Counted from the stretch's first letter, positions 1 through 14,338 are shown. The stretch is DNA of 64,000 nt from Paroedura picta (GCF_049243985.1 NC_135377.1:30271255-30335254), one strand, 5' to 3'. Notes: generated by a model from the letters alone, not told the origin. A program made the numbers and translations.

Positions 1-739
1 GTGGAATGTTGTTATCTTAATGTAGACATTTTAGTGCTGGATATGCTGTAGTATGCTTGATATTATTGTGGGTTGTTGGGTTTACTAATTACTGCCTTAA
101 CAAACTACTGATATGATTTTACAGTGTCCTGATTCTTAGTATTCCTTTCAAGGATTGTGAAGGAGCTGTGTCATCTGGTCTGCCATCTGTATGAGCCATT
201 GTCCAGGCTGCAGCTTTCATGTGAGAAAGGCGGTCTTTAAATAACATAAATAAAAATAAGCTGGTGTGGAACATAAGGCAAACAGCTTCTTTAATATGGG
301 AGCAAGAAGGGAGGTAACTGTCACACTTCCTTCACTAAATTGCCATCTGTTTCCTGCCTCTCTTAATTCCCACAAACTACGCTGTCACCAGGATCACAGT
401 TGATCCATATTTAGTTAAGACCCCATTTAGTAAGCAACTAGGGCATGAAGTTTATAAAATAAAGTCAGAAAGAACTTTATTTTAAGAAACATATAAAATT
501 CAACATACCAAATAAACCTGAATCTTTCCTAATGCAGATATTTTCCTTTTCTAATCACCTCGGTCTATAAAGTCCTTTCTTATCTAGTCTAACTCTGCCT
601 AAATAGAAATTACGTATACATTGCTTTTTTCTTGCACTCTCTCTCTCTCTCCCTCAATCACACCTTTCCATCCAGTCAGTACACCTCACTCCTCTCTTTC
701 TCTCATTCCCTATCATGCTGTCATTCAACGTCACTCCGC

Positions 740-778
<39 letters not shown>

Positions 779-1540
779 ACACACTACCCCTATTTCCAGC
801 CAACGTTCTTACCTTTTAAATCAACTATCAAGAACTGTGTAGAAAATTATCACCTTTTATGATAATATCTGCCAGCAACGACATATTCAACACCATTTTT
901 CTTTTCCAAAAATTGAGATCAAACAAGTCCTGGGAATTTGTACCACACCCCAGTGGCCTTTAATATTCTGTCTATTATTGAAACACCATGACCTTGTCTT
1001 TGCATCTCATTTATATACCTAAAAATCCCCTGCTATTTTGAATCTACCAAAGATCCAGAAATAATTTTGTCTGAAATACATTTGCTACCAGACAGTGCCA
1101 TTCAATTAGGCATATCATTACAAACAAAGCCTGTTTTTCAGCATGCATTCTGTCTTAATTAAAATATATTTGCATGGGCAGCATATCAAATTAGATCTTT
1201 CAATTTTAAAATTGAAAAATATAATTTGGTATGATAATAGAAAATTGATTTAGGATAATCCTTTTAACACAAACAACAAAGAAGTTTAAGCTAATATTGT
1301 ATATAGGTTGTAGTTAGTATTTGTCTCCCTAGTCCTCCTGTCTCTTTCTCAGTAGTCTTGCTAGTAACCACTATATATCCATGAAGTAACCCATTTGCCC
1401 TGTGTTTCTTACTGCTCTGTCTGTATTGTGCAGTACTCTCAGTTCTTCTCATGGTGAACATTTTCATGAAGGAAGGGGTGGGAAAGCTGCAGGTAGTCAA
1501 AAAGACAATGATCATATCTGCATCTTTTTGCATATAGTTG
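1..1540. other. AT-rich intergenic DNA with simple repeats
   Basis: No exon or recognised transposon is seen. A CT-rich stretch lies at 637-665 and a (CA)n run at 741-782. Short open frames across the run are repeat artefacts. Confidence 0.6.
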
Positions 1541-1579
1541 CATGTTATTGAAACTGATGGGCCATGTAAACACATCTGG

Positions 1580-2042
1580 AATTGACACACGATCTACATA
1601 CATCAAGAACATTCATACCATAGTATTTCCCAGTTCTATGTATGGGTGTGAAAGTTGGACAATGAAGAAAGCTGACAAGCAGAAAGGTGATTCATTTGAA
1701 ATGTGGTGTTGGCGGAGAGTTTTGTAGATACTGTGGAAAGAAAAATAAATGGGTTCTAGATTAAATCAAGCCTAAACTCTCCCTAAAAACTAAGATGACT
1801 AAAATGAGGCTAACATAGTTCATTGCCATTATGAGAAGACACAACTCACTGGAAAATACTATAAATCTAGGGAGGCTTGAAAGTAGCACGAAAAGAGGAA
1901 GCCTCAACATGGATGAATTGATTCAGTCAAGAGAACCATGACCTACAGTTTGCAAGACCTGAGAAAGGCTGTTAACAATAGGATGTTTTGGAGGTCATTA
2001 ATTCATATGGTTGCCATAAATTGGAAGTGACTTGACACAGTG
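1580..2042 (+). mobile_element. RTE/BovB LINE 3' fragment, decayed
   Basis: One frame reads MYGCESWTMKKAD and then FEMWCWRRVL, the hallmark C-terminal segment of BovB-type reverse transcriptase ORFs. The end matches the family terminus coding for a Val-Ala-rich tail just before 2042. Stops and small gaps break the rest, so this is an old copy. Confidence 0.75.
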
Positions 2043-3032
2043 TTTCCTTTGTAACAATTCATAACATTGGAAGCAGGCCAGGGAGTTGGAAGAGAAATAC
2101 CGGTGAATGCCCTTATTTAATGCTCCAGGACCTTGGATTTTATCATGCCCTTTATGTTTTATTTACTATTTATTATGCTATTGATGAATTAATCCCACCT
2201 TTTTATTTACAAACAGAGGGGCAGCAGAAGGAAAAGAAAATCAGAACATAGATCTTGGTTAACTGCTAAGCTTGGGCTTCTGAGCTGGTGTTTCTTTTCA
2301 CTCTGTAAGATATAAAAGCTAATGTTTTAAAGATTTCTAAAGCTCCATTGTGACAAAGAACAATTAATCTATGCTGTGTCAATTGAAATTAAAGTCTAGC
2401 TTCTCTACAGAGCAGTAGGAGTAAAAGCCCTATTTACTAATTGTTATGTGCCATGGCGGCTGAAAGACATACCTTGCGCTTCTTTATACAAAAAATATAT
2501 ACTTTTGCTTTTCAAGTAATACATAATGACACTAACTGCTGAATCAATTGTTCAGTTACACCAGTATTTCAACTTTTTCAGGCTAGTCCATTCAGCAGTT
2601 GGAAGCTTAGCTTCCTTCTTGGTAAGAGTGTTGTTACTCTTAAATGTTACTGTTAGTGTGATGTGTTTTGTTTCTTAAAGCTATAGAGACATAGAAGAAA
2701 ATACTAAAATTTGTAGCTGATTTGTGAGCCAATGTAAACTAATTATAATTTGCTGTTAGTACAGAAGTTGCAAACCACAGTTTGTTGAGTAGCAGCTCCC
2801 TTGTAGCCATAACGACATCAATATAGAAACGATGTCTGCTGAGAGAAAGAAAACAAGAAGCAAATAAACTGCAGTTATGTAGGATATAATAGCCCAAATC
2901 ATCATGACTCAATCTGTTACCATAGTGTCTTGACACAGTTAAATAAATGTTTTAATATTAACAATTGTGTAACTAGAACTAATGTTTGCCACAAGGCATA
3001 TTGAGAACAGATTCAATCAAACGGCATGGCAG

Positions 3033-3236
3033 ACGACAGAGGCATAAAGTCACAACTGACTTATGGTGACCCTGTAGAGTTTTCAAGGCAAGAGATATGC
3101 TATTCTCTACCTCCACATCACAACCCTGGTTTTCCTTGGGTGGAGTGTCTCCTATCAAAATACTAAGCAGGGCTGACCCTGCTTAGCTTCTGAGATCTTA
3201 CGAGATCAGACAAGCTTGGGTGATCCAGGTCAGGCT
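3033..3236 (+). mobile_element. SINE with antisense 5S rRNA-like segment
   Basis: The body reads tgacttatggtgaccctgta, and the later part holds ctgcttagcttctgagatc, which matches the reverse complement of the vertebrate 5S rRNA core in 18 of 19 positions. It ends in atccaggtcagg. Four relatives lie elsewhere in the window. Confidence 0.7.
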
Positions 3237-3419
3237 AATCAAAATGGTACTTTCATTATATTTGATATTTTGCAAAACTAACCAAAATTCAAGTTGTATA
3301 GAACTGTTTCTTTTTAAAAAGATGTTGTAATGGCACTTATATATATTTAAAAATGATTGTAGGAACCACAGCATTTCATGAGTATGGCCCAGAGGGAAGA
3401 AGTTCTGGCATCTCCAGCC

Positions 3420-3475
3420 AAGAATTTAAAACTCAGGGCAGCAGGCATTTTGAGAATTTAAAACTCAGGGCAGCT
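3420..3475. repeat. Short direct duplication
   Basis: The 20-base unit gaatttaaaactcagggcag occurs at 3423 and again at 3454, about 31 bases later. It lies just before a LINE tail. Confidence 0.7.
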
Positions 3476-3551
3476 GGTGGGGGTCACAGTGGTAGGAGGT
3501 AGAACCGCTGCTCTAAAAATTCCATGAGTCTCAGGAATAGTCAGATTTTTC

Positions 3552-3965
3552 TTGGCCTTGACCAGATCCAGGGCCTTTTTAGCCCTGGCTCCGGCCTGGT
3601 GGAATGAGTTGCCAGCTGAGATCCTGGCCCTATCAGAGCTGTCAAAGTTCCAAAGAGCCTGCAAGACGAAACTCTTCTACCAGGCATATGGCTTTAGCCA
3701 ACATAATGCACAACATGACATTAGAAAAGCCCCCTTTCTGTTCCCTTCCTCCTGAAATCTAGCTATGAAATCAATGTTGAGCTTATTCTGACCCATAAGT
3801 AGAATGTAGTTAATTTATAATTTGGTAGTATTTAGTCAATTAAAATTTAAATTGCTGTTTATTTTTTTATATTTATTTACATATGTTTTACTGTTGTAAA
3901 CTGCCCTGAACCTGCTACCAAGGAGGAGTGGCCAATGAATCTAATTATTATTATCAATAATAATC
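3552..3965 (+). mobile_element. CR1/L2-clade LINE 3' end
   Basis: The frame reads ALAPAWWNELPAEILAL and FQRACKTKLFYQAY, the terminal ORF2 motif of CR1/L2-clade LINEs. Next comes an AT-rich UTR with ctgccctgaacctgc and an (ATT)n-like tail. The copy is 5'-truncated. Confidence 0.7.
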
Positions 3966-5800
3966 ATATTAACCCACTTAACCCAATCAATTTGCTCATA
4001 CCAAGAATGGATGTGTTCTTTATATCATTGTGGCATCCGTCTGACCAAGACGTTATTTGACAATAAGTAGATCATGATGATCACATAGAGAATGCTGTGG
4101 GTATGTGTATACGTGCATTACTTCTAGCTGGAAAAGGAAAAGGCCATTGGATTGTATTATGTTTATCAGTTTTAAATAATGCTAACTAAAATCAAAATCC
4201 ATGATTGCTTTCTGTCCAGAGCAATGTCTTTCAAAGCATATTTCATGAGCCATAGAATTTTTCCATCCTCATTAATGACAGCATACATTTCTTTCTCCCA
4301 GAACGTAGTTGCCGTGTTCCTTTACACATATTCATTTAAAACAACTATAAGTGCCTCCAGGCTTGCAAAATCACACTGCAGGGACTATCAGTTTGTATTA
4401 GTCACAACAGGCATTCCTATGAATATACATTTTGCAAAACACTCGTCAAGAATGGTTGCTAACCAAGAGAAAGCTGTTTCATTCTCATTTCTAGTCTCTG
4501 CAAGAGAACCGTACCCAAAAGGACTTGAAATAGACTGTGGAGCGATAAGTGAGCCAAATGTTAAGAAATGCCTGTAAATTTCAGCTGTGTTCTGAATTAT
4601 GTTTAGCGGTATTGAATATAGAAGCTAAGAGCCCATAAGTATCACAAGAGAAAGATAATTTGGAAATTCTACCCTGCCCCAAATATCCCCAAATCAGAAT
4701 TCTCTAAGTTCTTAGCATGAGCAAGTTGATTTCTTCCTCTTGCTTATTTTTCTTCCTTCAACTGATTCTTAACATTCACTTCTGGACTAAATTTGAGTCT
4801 ACTCACACTGCTGGAAAGGGCTTTTCCCATTTTGGAGGGTTATATTCAGAGTTACTTTTTTCTGCACAGCTGGGGAGTCCCTGGACTAGCTAGAGACCCC
4901 TGTGAGGAACACCTGAGAGTCAGCGAGGGACTGTTTGCTGCCATGGGAGAAGAGTGCTGGGGAAGGACGCGGGAGGGAGTTCTGAACTCCCAGACCCAGC
5001 ATCCCCTGGGGAGGCGTGAGGTGGTATAGCGACACTGAGAAGCAGGGCGGGGCAGGTTTCCTTATAAGGGCAGCTTGGATGGGCGCAGGCACCTGAGACA
5101 GCAACCCACCCTCCCTCCCTTAATGTTAAAGTGTTAGATGAGTTGCACATTTTGTGTGTTCATGAATAGTTGTTTGTTACCTGTCACAGCCGGCAGATTG
5201 TAATAATGGTGTGGATCTGCTCGGGGTGGCCAAGCTTGTGCACTGGCCACCCCATGGTAGGGGGGCCCCATAAGGAGCTGAGTGGATGCTGAGCTGGAGC
5301 TTGCATTTCCCGGTGGTGGTTGAAACCCAGCAGAGACAGACCCCCAGTGGGTTCTCATCCACTTGCCACCTGCCAGGGGTCAGTAGGCCATTTGTTTCCA
5401 GGGAATGCAGGCTGGATAGCCAGCAGAACCTGTTGAAAAGGGGCCTGCTGACAAGGGCTGCTTTGCGATCAGCTGACTGCAAGAGGGCAAGATCCAATCC
5501 CCATGCTATGCCACGCTCATTCAAGCAAAATAAAATGCTGTGGCCAATGTTATGCCAAAATGAAGTTGGTGGCTGTGTCCCAATTAAAATGCAACTAATA
5601 TCTTCCTGCAAGGCAAGTAGCTTAAGCAGCTGATACAGAGTGACTTGAACAAAGTCCCCTAGGAAGTTTATGGCTGAGTGAAAATTCGAATCTAGTTATC
5701 CCCACAGTCCAGTGACTCTTTGATATCAAAATGTAAAATTTTGCTCCTTTAGCTATTTCAAGGCTACACATAAAGTAGCCACCACATTTATGTATATACT
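3966..5800. other. Unassigned intergenic DNA
   Basis: The longest open frame is 132 codons at 4179-4577. It resembles nothing I recognise and shows no splice-site or promoter context. No repeat family is clear here. Confidence 0.5.
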
Positions 5801-5803
5801 AGA

Positions 5804-6180
5804 ATCAAAGCCCGTTCCTGAGAACGGGGTTTGAAAGCCCCTCCCCCCCATGTGCTTCTGGGCCTGAGGGGAAGGCCTGTTTCCCCCCTCCCCACCCGAC
5901 ATGAGTGCAGCCTTCAACCCAAGGCCTTGGTTGTGCTTTTAGGCCCGAGGGGAAGGCCTCCGTCTTTACTCCGCCTTGTCCTGCCACTTCCCTGTGGCTT
6001 TCTGGGCTGTGCTGGTGAGGGCCTAGATTGTGCCCTCACCCAATTGGCTAGAACTGCTGTCTGTCCTGGTGAGGGGCCAATTGGAAGGCGCTTTTCGCCT
6101 TCCAATTGGGCCCTCACCCGGACTGGCCCCGCCCACTTTCCACCCACTTAGCCCTTAGCCAAATATAAATACAGCAAAAG
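5804..6180 (+). repeat. GC-rich interspersed element (ACTAG...AAAGCCC family), copy 1
   Basis: It begins actagaatcaaagcccg with a small hairpin (cccgttc/gaacggg), is GC-rich throughout, and ends near atataaata. A strong hairpin lies at 6075-6109: ccaattggaaggcg and its reverse complement around a five-base loop. Two more copies start the same way at 22783 and about 47641. The superfamily is unknown to me. Confidence 0.55.
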
Positions 6181-7727
6181 CTGTATAAAGATGTATCAAA
6201 TATCGAAGTGGCTTCCAGCGTTTTACACATACAATATTTTGTTGCCCCTCTCTTTCTCAGTAAACTAGACCCTGTTAATAAACAACAATACTTAACTCCT
6301 CCTTCCCAGAATAATGTTTTTGTGTTTTGAAACCCAAGCAAAGAGAAGCCAGGTGCTTCTCTTGATGAAAATGAAAACTCACTTTCCATACAGAGGCCAT
6401 TCTAAAGCACAGAAACCATCGCTACAGGGCTTTATGATTTTATTGTCAGACTAATAATCTAGATGTTCTCATTTTAATGCTCATTGAAATATAAAATCCC
6501 AGTGGCTGGCAGGATTGGAAGCCACCAGTGTGACTTCACGCATTGCTGGGTCTTTATGATCCTCATTAAGACAGTTGGGTTGCTTTGTTACATTTGCTGG
6601 CTCAATGTGCTGTGCACTGCACCTGCTTTCTGATAATCTCATTGTAGTTTGGGCCGCTGTGTGCCACCTTTCCATGCACTTGAAAGCTGTACTCGATAAC
6701 CTTTCGGTCACTTTCAATTCCGTGACACTCTGATTTAATTAAATTCTTGCCTTTGGCAACAGTGGCGCAGGATAAATCTTTCTTACTCATCTGGCAAAAT
6801 CTGTGTCAGGTTCCATCTCTTACATGCTGTTGACACGCGAAAAGAATAACCACACTAAAGAAAAGAAGATGGCTGTGAGGCCAATTGAAGCAGGATGCTA
6901 TGTTTTCGTTCGGCTTCTTGCCCCGTAGTGCTGATGTCAGAGGCAGCATTCTTTTCAGGAAGCCTTACATGGAAATATTTTGTATAATGCTGACTGGATA
7001 AAACTCAGGGCTTACATAGCCATTTAGTTTCTGCCTGGAGAATTCTTACCTTATGATGTAATTCTATGAGATTCTCTTGTCCTTATTTTGGCAGAGCAAG
7101 TGCTACATTTTTCAGCATGGCTTGGGGGGGGGGATGGAAACGTGATGCCCAGAGCCCACACATAGTACCACTGACATCATGCACATAGATTGCAGTAGGG
7201 ACAGGCTGGCATGATCACATGAAGAACCAATGCTGGATGTTCTTGGCAGAGTTTGCAAGTGCAAAGGCTGCACACATTTTTTAAATTCTAGATTTTCCTT
7301 CACATTCCACATTTGGAATTTTTTCCCCATAATGTATCCCGCTTTTCACAATTACATATCCACATGGAATTTTTATCCTTATCACAGTTGCGAAACTTGC
7401 TGTGCCAGCAGAAACAGGCAGTGGGTTACAAGCTATGATGTAATTTGTATGTGGTGTACAGCTACGACCCAATAAATGTGCATGATAAAAATGCTGCTGA
7501 GAAAGAACATTCCTGGCACGAAACAGCATCCATTAGTAAATATATTTACTTAAAAGACACAACTTTCCATAACATATTTTACTGTTCAACATATTTATGT
7601 GTATAATTGGCTGTCATAATGGTTACATCTGAAGATTGTTGGTAATGATTAAGATAAGGGTAGAAAGACATAGGCATGAAGTATATTGTTGATTTTTCTG
7701 TTCAACTGTTCCAGTGCAATGCAGAAT

Positions 7728-7812
7728 ACCCTTCACGGCCACATTTGCTGGCAGGGGCTCATGGGAATTGCAGTCCATGGACATCTGGAGGGCTACAGTT
7801 TGCCCACCCCTG
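7728..7812. mobile_element. Half copy of palindromic hAT-like MITE
   Basis: It contains tttgctggcaggggctcatg, ccatggacatctggagg and the end cccacccctg. This is the right arm of the palindromic element seen whole at 30669-30804. Confidence 0.7.
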
Positions 7813-10800
7813 TTCTATGCTGTTTAAATCATACTGAGCCAACAAAATGCCCCAGCTCAAGCAGAATTGTCTATCTGTAATATTCTTTCTGCCTGGGTGG
7901 AGCATAGAGCCCACATGCTTGCAGTATTGCTACAAGCAGAAAATTAGCAGAGCCGGCATGCTATCCTTTCAATTGGGAATGGAATCTCTGCTAAGAATAT
8001 ACTGGCTCGTTTGAGTTTGATGCTTATCTGCACTCCTGGGCGTTTGAGAGAGTCTCTAGGATTCCAATCATGTAAAACTAGAATTTGGTGCGACTAGAAC
8101 ACTGCTGATTCTGTGGATCAGAAAGACAAAGATTGGTGTTTCCAAATGTAAGGGAGGTAATGGGCTCTAAGCTCATCTAGAAAACAAAACCAAAATGTTA
8201 GCAAAAAAAACAGAAGAGATTTTAAGGCATTGGCATTGGCATTGGCAGAGTAATATCTAAAGCCCTCTATGAAGTGCCTTGTACTAGTGGCAAGTATCGG
8301 AGGGGACTAAAATAGCTACAGCAAAAGTTCTGACCCATGGTTGCCCTGACCATGGTCCTTTCATTTTCCCAGATTGCTTTTGCACCCAGCTGGTAGGGTT
8401 GGAGAGGAGCAGAGATGTCAGATTTTCCCTAAGTATTCTTTGTTGAAGACAGTGTTGTTTCAGTTTCTGTGTCTGGACATTCTTTCATCCACCTTTCACC
8501 TGAACATCCTGTGTTCCCTCTGGGAGTTCCTTAATTAACCCTTACTTTATCTAACAGCCGTCAGATGGAAATTAATAGCCACTTGGGGAAGGGTCAACTT
8601 TCCAAGGTTAGTCTGCACAGCAGCCACCTGTTATTGCCTATCAGATTTAAATCTGCAGAGTGCTGAGTTGCTTGTTAATGTACGTCATTCGAAGGCACAG
8701 CTATTCACCTATACAGCAAAGTGTGGCCTTAATTTGGGGTTTGCCAAGAGACCAATTACATTGTTGGAAATGCTTCCCCACACACACACACAAGTAAAAG
8801 ATGATTTTTTTCCCCCAAGCTGCGTAGCCTCACTTAATGCTTTTAGATTTTGGACTGTTCATTGCTTTCAGTTAGTCATAACTTTATGGGAGTAGGACCA
8901 GTTAACACACAGCAGCAGCTTTTGGTAAGGTTAGGAATCCAAGATTGCTGTTCAGTCTTCTTTATATGCAGCATTCGTGAGTATCACACTGAGGCTGATA
9001 ATGCATGGGTGGAAAAGACTAAGAGGGCCATCATATGGAAGTGGGACAAATCCCCAGTTCTGCATGAAGCAGCCACTGGGCAGGCCCTAATAGGTCTGTG
9101 GGTTTGGCACAGACTCCAATTCTTCAGTAACAACAACTCTTTATTTAACAACTACTCCTCCAAACAGAAAACAGGCACACATGCAACTTATGTACATTTC
9201 AGGCAGCCCGCTGAAAGGTTTGATTGGCCCTTAATGGAGAAGCCTGATTGGCCCTTAACTGGGCCTCCAGATTGGTCCATTGTTAGAATTTGGATCAGTT
9301 ATGATTGGTTAACCTTTGAGCCATCATTTATATATAGTGCAGACTGTCCACATACATAACAGGCCCTCTCCCCGGCTTGCCATGGATTGGGCCCTCAATT
9401 GGTCCATGCAAAGGGAATGCAGGAACATCTGCAGTCCCTTAGCCCACTGTGGGGGCTAGCAGGTCCTGCCAGGCCCGGCTCCTCCCTGCCCTACAGTGGC
9501 CCAGAGTGGGTAAGAAATGCCCCAAGCTTCACTGCCCTTCACTGCGCTGTGGGATGGATCAGGGCATTGTTTTTTATTTTGCAGGGAGGTGGAATTGCAT
9601 TCTATGCAATCCTACCTTCCAGCAAAATAACTTCCCCCCTTGCAGGGATCCCAGCACAGCAGAACCATTCTGCCACTACTGTGTTTTCCAGGGCTTTCTG
9701 ATCCACAGCACCACACTACCGACGGCTTGGAGCAGCTGCTGCCATGTAGAATGGGCCTGTGTCAGACAAAGGTCTAGCTAGCTAAACTTTTATGTAGCAG
9801 AGATTTGCCTCTTCTCTGAGAGGCTGCTTGTTGGCTCCACGGCTCCCTCCCCCCCTCACCCATGCTTGTTAGAGAAAGAGCCCTCGTGCTGCTTCTCCAC
9901 CGGCTTTCAAAAGAGGAGAAATCCTCCGCCCTCTGCTCTCTCAGCTCCCCGAATGGTGCAGAGCACTTTCAAGTTGGGGGAAAGTAATAAGAAAAACTTG
10001 AGCTCAAATCGATCTGAATTCAACAGGAATAAACAAAGTGAGTGCAGATTCAGCCCTAGTGTAGCTGATAAGCTTTTATTTTACAGAGAAAGGTGTTCTG
10101 ATGGAGCAGTAATCTGAGCTGTCTCAGCCTCACCTACCTCACAGGGTCTGTTTTCATGTTTGTTCACACAAAAGGTGTAGAGAAGATAGTAGCAACAGCC
10201 AGATAATAGCAACCCTTCTCCATAGCAGAGATACGATTTTATACCGGAACATTTGTGTACTTAGGGGGTCTAGATATGAGTTTTTGACCACTAAATCCTT
10301 CGATATCTGTATCACAATTGTAAGAAAAAATACTACTTTAGCATTATTTAGCATTATTCCCCTTGAACAAAATAAGCAAAAGCAACAAGCAAATGTAACT
10401 TGATGATGTCTTCTTACTTTCTCTCATCATTGATTGCTGCTGTCACATTGTTGACACATCAAAGATTCTGTAATATATTTCAATGAAAATTACAAATCAA
10501 GTGGATAAACCAACAAGGTAAACTATTAAAAATTTTAACAAAATATCAACCAAATCATAAAAGGATGAAATCATTTGAAATAGCTAAAAAGATGAAATCA
10601 TGACAGCCATTAAAACTGAAAGACAGCAAAAAAAAAAGGAAACAACAATGTCATCTTAGTCATGGCAATAAAGTAAGTGAAGTTGTAACAAATCCAAAAC
10701 AGACCAGTCTTGCATCCCATTTGATTTATTTATTATTTATTATATTTATATACTGCCCTCCCCGGGGGCTCAAGATCCTTTGTGCTAATGTATCAGCCTG

Positions 10801-12408
10801 ATTATTTGTTTCACTCCTTCTGAAATACATGAAACATGGTCACAGTAGCTATGCCCAAATTCTCCAAAGCATTCGAATCTAGGAAGTGAAGATTCTTCCA
10901 AAAAGACATTTGCAGCAAGACTTTAAAAATCTGCATTAAATGCATTGTTTTTATTGTTCACATAAATGCAAAGCATCTGAATAACATTTTCACTCTAGAC
11001 TTCTGATTAACGCCATGTAATCTGTGACAGCATCAGAAGAAAGTAAACTTCCTCTGTCAAGCTGTAGTAAGAGTTATTTTGGAAAGTGACAGGATGTCTG
11101 GAGGAGGCCAGCCTGAAACATGTCCTGCTATTTCCTATTTGCTCCAGAAGCACAGAGGAATTTAAGGGAGATGAATTGAAAGCCAGCCACTCCTTTCAGA
11201 CTCTTAAATTGTGGGCCAGTTTTGGTGGGCCATTGCAAATTTTGCCATAAATGTCAGTTTATCAATGTTAATGCTAAGAATATTAATATTTTACCTTTAT
11301 ATTAATTAAAAGAAACTGGCTAAATTGATTCTATTATGTTAAAGCTATGATACTAAGCAAAGGTAAAGGATGCCATAAGAAAGTTGTTTCTTAATCCCTA
11401 GAGTAAAAATCAGAAACTTGATAGAGTGTTAAGAAGATATCAGATCCAATAGAAGGGGGACACTATATGTGATAGGATATAAGGTTTCCCAGAAAATCGT
11501 ATGTAACTCCATCAGTCTTTGTAACAACTTGAAATATGTCCAGTCCCAGAGCATTTTGTGACATTGTAAAAAGTGTTTATAAACTGGCAGCAAGTTGAGC
11601 AAGCCTTATATGCAAATTCAAAACCACAACCCCATCTTCAGTTTGGACTTTGATAGCATAGATGCTTTTAGAAATGTGCCCATGATCAGGACAAATATGT
11701 TCTTGAGCGACACAGAAATTTAATTTGAAAATGCTAACAATGGGTATGAAAAAAGACCAGGATCCAAGGAAATATACAGTGGCTTATACATGTCTAAGGT
11801 GAGTTTGGACTCAAGTTTCTTGAAAAGCAACTCATGGGAAATGCTTTTGGAATGAACACTGGGACTTCTTAGAACATCTTGATATATCTTATTTCTTTTT
11901 TTTTCTTATTTTTTACCTGTATACCAGTTAAAAATTTTAAAAAAACTTTATACTGCAGAGGAAATGCTTTTGGAATGGAGGAAACTTTTGGAATGGAAGG
12001 AGCAAAAGTCAAAATGCTTCTTTCTCTTACCTTCTTTTCACCAATACATTATGCAGAGTTCATTTCTCATGTAGGTGAAATAGACTATTGACAACCAAGG
12101 AAGCTAATTTATATGAAAAGTAATTGGTTCTATATAAGAAAATTATTTCTTTGTTGGTTTGGGTAGGAAGAACAGTTAGAAAGTAGACAGTGGTACTATA
12201 GGGCAGTATTGACTTTATTGTTTGGATTTCACTGCTAGAATGAGAAGCTTGTGCTGTATGATAAGATATATGAGACTTGAAAAGCCTCCTATTGGGAAAG
12301 GTTTTCTTGTTTGGATTAACCAATATTGATGCAGTAAGTTGAACTATATGTTAACTTTGCATTGGATTGATCTCAGGGTTTTGAAAAAAGTTTCTGGATT
12401 AATCACAT
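7813..12408. other. Gene-free stretch with scattered repeat scraps
   Basis: No supported exon. A gattggccctta-type motif recurs three times at 9219-9275 inside a moderately GC-rich patch (9200-9780). A Sauria SINE scrap lies near 10100-10150. A minus-strand LINE tail (ctgccctccccgggggctca) lies near 10720-10775. Confidence 0.5.
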
Positions 12409-12416
12409 AGTCTAGT

Positions 12417-13072
12417 GCTGGGTTCTTCAACCACAATACTGCAGTGTACCACGAGAACCCCTCATTGTTACCGCGGCATGGGGGTTACTAAAATGACAGC
12501 TGCCACAGCCATACCAACACTTCTGACCGCCAACACCAGCTTTAGCTCAACCTCCCCATCCAGCATGTCTCATGGCACTGACCTGTGCTGGGCAGGCTGG
12601 ATCACCTATGGAGCCAGCCACAGCAGTGGCAGCACCAGCCTCAGCTCAGGCCACCTGCCCAGCATGTCCTGCTTCTTCCTCACCAGCAGTGGCGTCTTCT
12701 TCTGCACCTCCATTTTCTTCCCCTGCTGCCACTGTCTCTCAAGGAAGAAGATAACAGCCAAGGAGGTGAGGAGATTTCAGGGAGATGGATTTATTTGTGT
12801 GTTTTTAAATTTTTACTGATATATCCACTGCAGCCAAAGTGTGGTGGGGTGAGGAGATGGGGGAGGCAATTTTTAGTTTTATTAGCAGAGAAATTGCAGC
12901 CATGGTATAGTGGGGTGAAGAGATGAGGGGGGCTGGTTTTTATTTGCATATTTTAATTGTATATTTTAATTTGCACATAGTCAGGGGGCCAGCTGACATC
13001 AATTCCATGGTACCTCAAAGCCTGAAAAATATTTCAAGGATACCTCCACTGTAAAAAAGATTGGAAAAGGCT
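12417..13072. mobile_element. hAT-like nonautonomous transposon
   Basis: The right end ggaaaaggctg is the inverse of the cagcctttttc-type left end used by related copies, and the left end reads gctgggttcttcaacc. The copy is flanked by agtctagt (12409) and ggtctagt (13073), 7 of 8 identical, as expected for hAT. The inside is rich in CAG and CCA words and has no transposase frame. Confidence 0.6.
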
Positions 13073-13376
13073 GGTCTAGTCGGATAATACCCCACAGCAA
13101 ACCCTTTGAAACCCATGGGACTTTTCCGGAGACCTATTCATTTCCACCAGTGGATTGTGTGATAGGAATAAAGATATGACATTTTTGTAGTACAATGATC
13201 ACACAAAAGTACCAAAGCATCTAGAGTCAAAGGCCAATGCCTCCCAACCTTGCCATGATAATATTGTAGCTGAAAGCCAGGATATCGTAATGCAAAATAT
13301 GGCAAAGCTTACAGAAGATGTGATGAGGAAGGCATTCAAGGTTCACGCTGTGTGTAGAAGCTTGCTGTATTTGCCC

Positions 13377-13485
13377 AAGTCTGAGGAAGAGTGCTTGCAC
13401 TCAAAAACTCACGCCTTGAATAAATCTTTGTTGGTCTTAAAGTTGCCATTGGACTCTGATTTTGTTTTGTTGTGCTCAAGGATAA
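13377..13485. repeat. Dispersed retroposed repeat (gagtccagt family)
   Basis: It contains gaggaagagtgcttgcactc, ccttgaataaatctttgttg and gtcttaaag, common to at least five places in this window. It carries no coding capacity. Confidence 0.6.
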
Positions 13486-14338
13486 ACACACTTTCTAGAC
13501 AGTGAGCAATGCTTCCTACTGTTTAGATTTCCAAGGAACCAAATGTTTGTCTCCAGGGAGTTGATGACTTGATTTGGCTTTTGACTTTTGTCCTTCATTT
13601 GAACTCTGGGACACTGACAACAGCATGTGACAAACTGTCCTTGATTATTACTCACAGAGCTTCATCATTCACCCCCAGAAGCTAGTTTTTTCAGGAGAAT
13701 CTGGCATGGCCAAACCCCCTTACAACAGAGAACAGGATAAATCTGAGAGGTATTCAGATCACTTAGCACCTCAAGAGTTGTACAGCCTGCTTCAGATCAA
13801 AAGTGACAGGGATAGGATGCAGTGAGTTCTCTGAGGTTGTCTGCTGCCAGCTACAGTCTGGTGGCTGACAAGAGTTACTTATCTAAACTCTGGACACATC
13901 ATGTCCTTCCTCTTTTTACCTGCCCTCCCTTTTAGGAATGTGTCCCACGATCTATGTGGACACAGCCTGGATAATTTGATAGCTTAGTCAGGAGACTGGG
14001 CAGCTTTGAGATATAAAGTAATGGAAGTAAAAGATCAATAAACAAATTATCGATCCTGTCAGAGCACTTTAGAACTAATTACAGCACAGTGTGGCTCTGA
14101 CTAGTTGCCACAGACACAGATTAAGGTCACTAGGCTGTAATAAAGCATGGCTTTCAACCTCATTTCTTTTTGTGTTGCTGTCTGTTTGGTGTCAAGATGA
14201 CCTCTGAGGTATCTTTGCTTATGCTGGGAATTAAATTAGTCCAGTCATCATAATTAAGATATATTACAAAGGTCTGGAAGGGATACCATGTTTAATGTAT
14301 ACTCCTATAAAAGTCCTCAGGGCTTAGATGTATATCTA

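Noticed and set aside
4179-4577. 132-codon open frame in gene-free DNA
   Set aside because: No motif, no splice or promoter context and AT-rich composition. It could be a chance frame. A homology search would decide.
4886-5633. Cluster of overlapping open frames on both strands
   Set aside because: Moderate GC and no conserved motif or splice pattern. The frames are shadows of each other.
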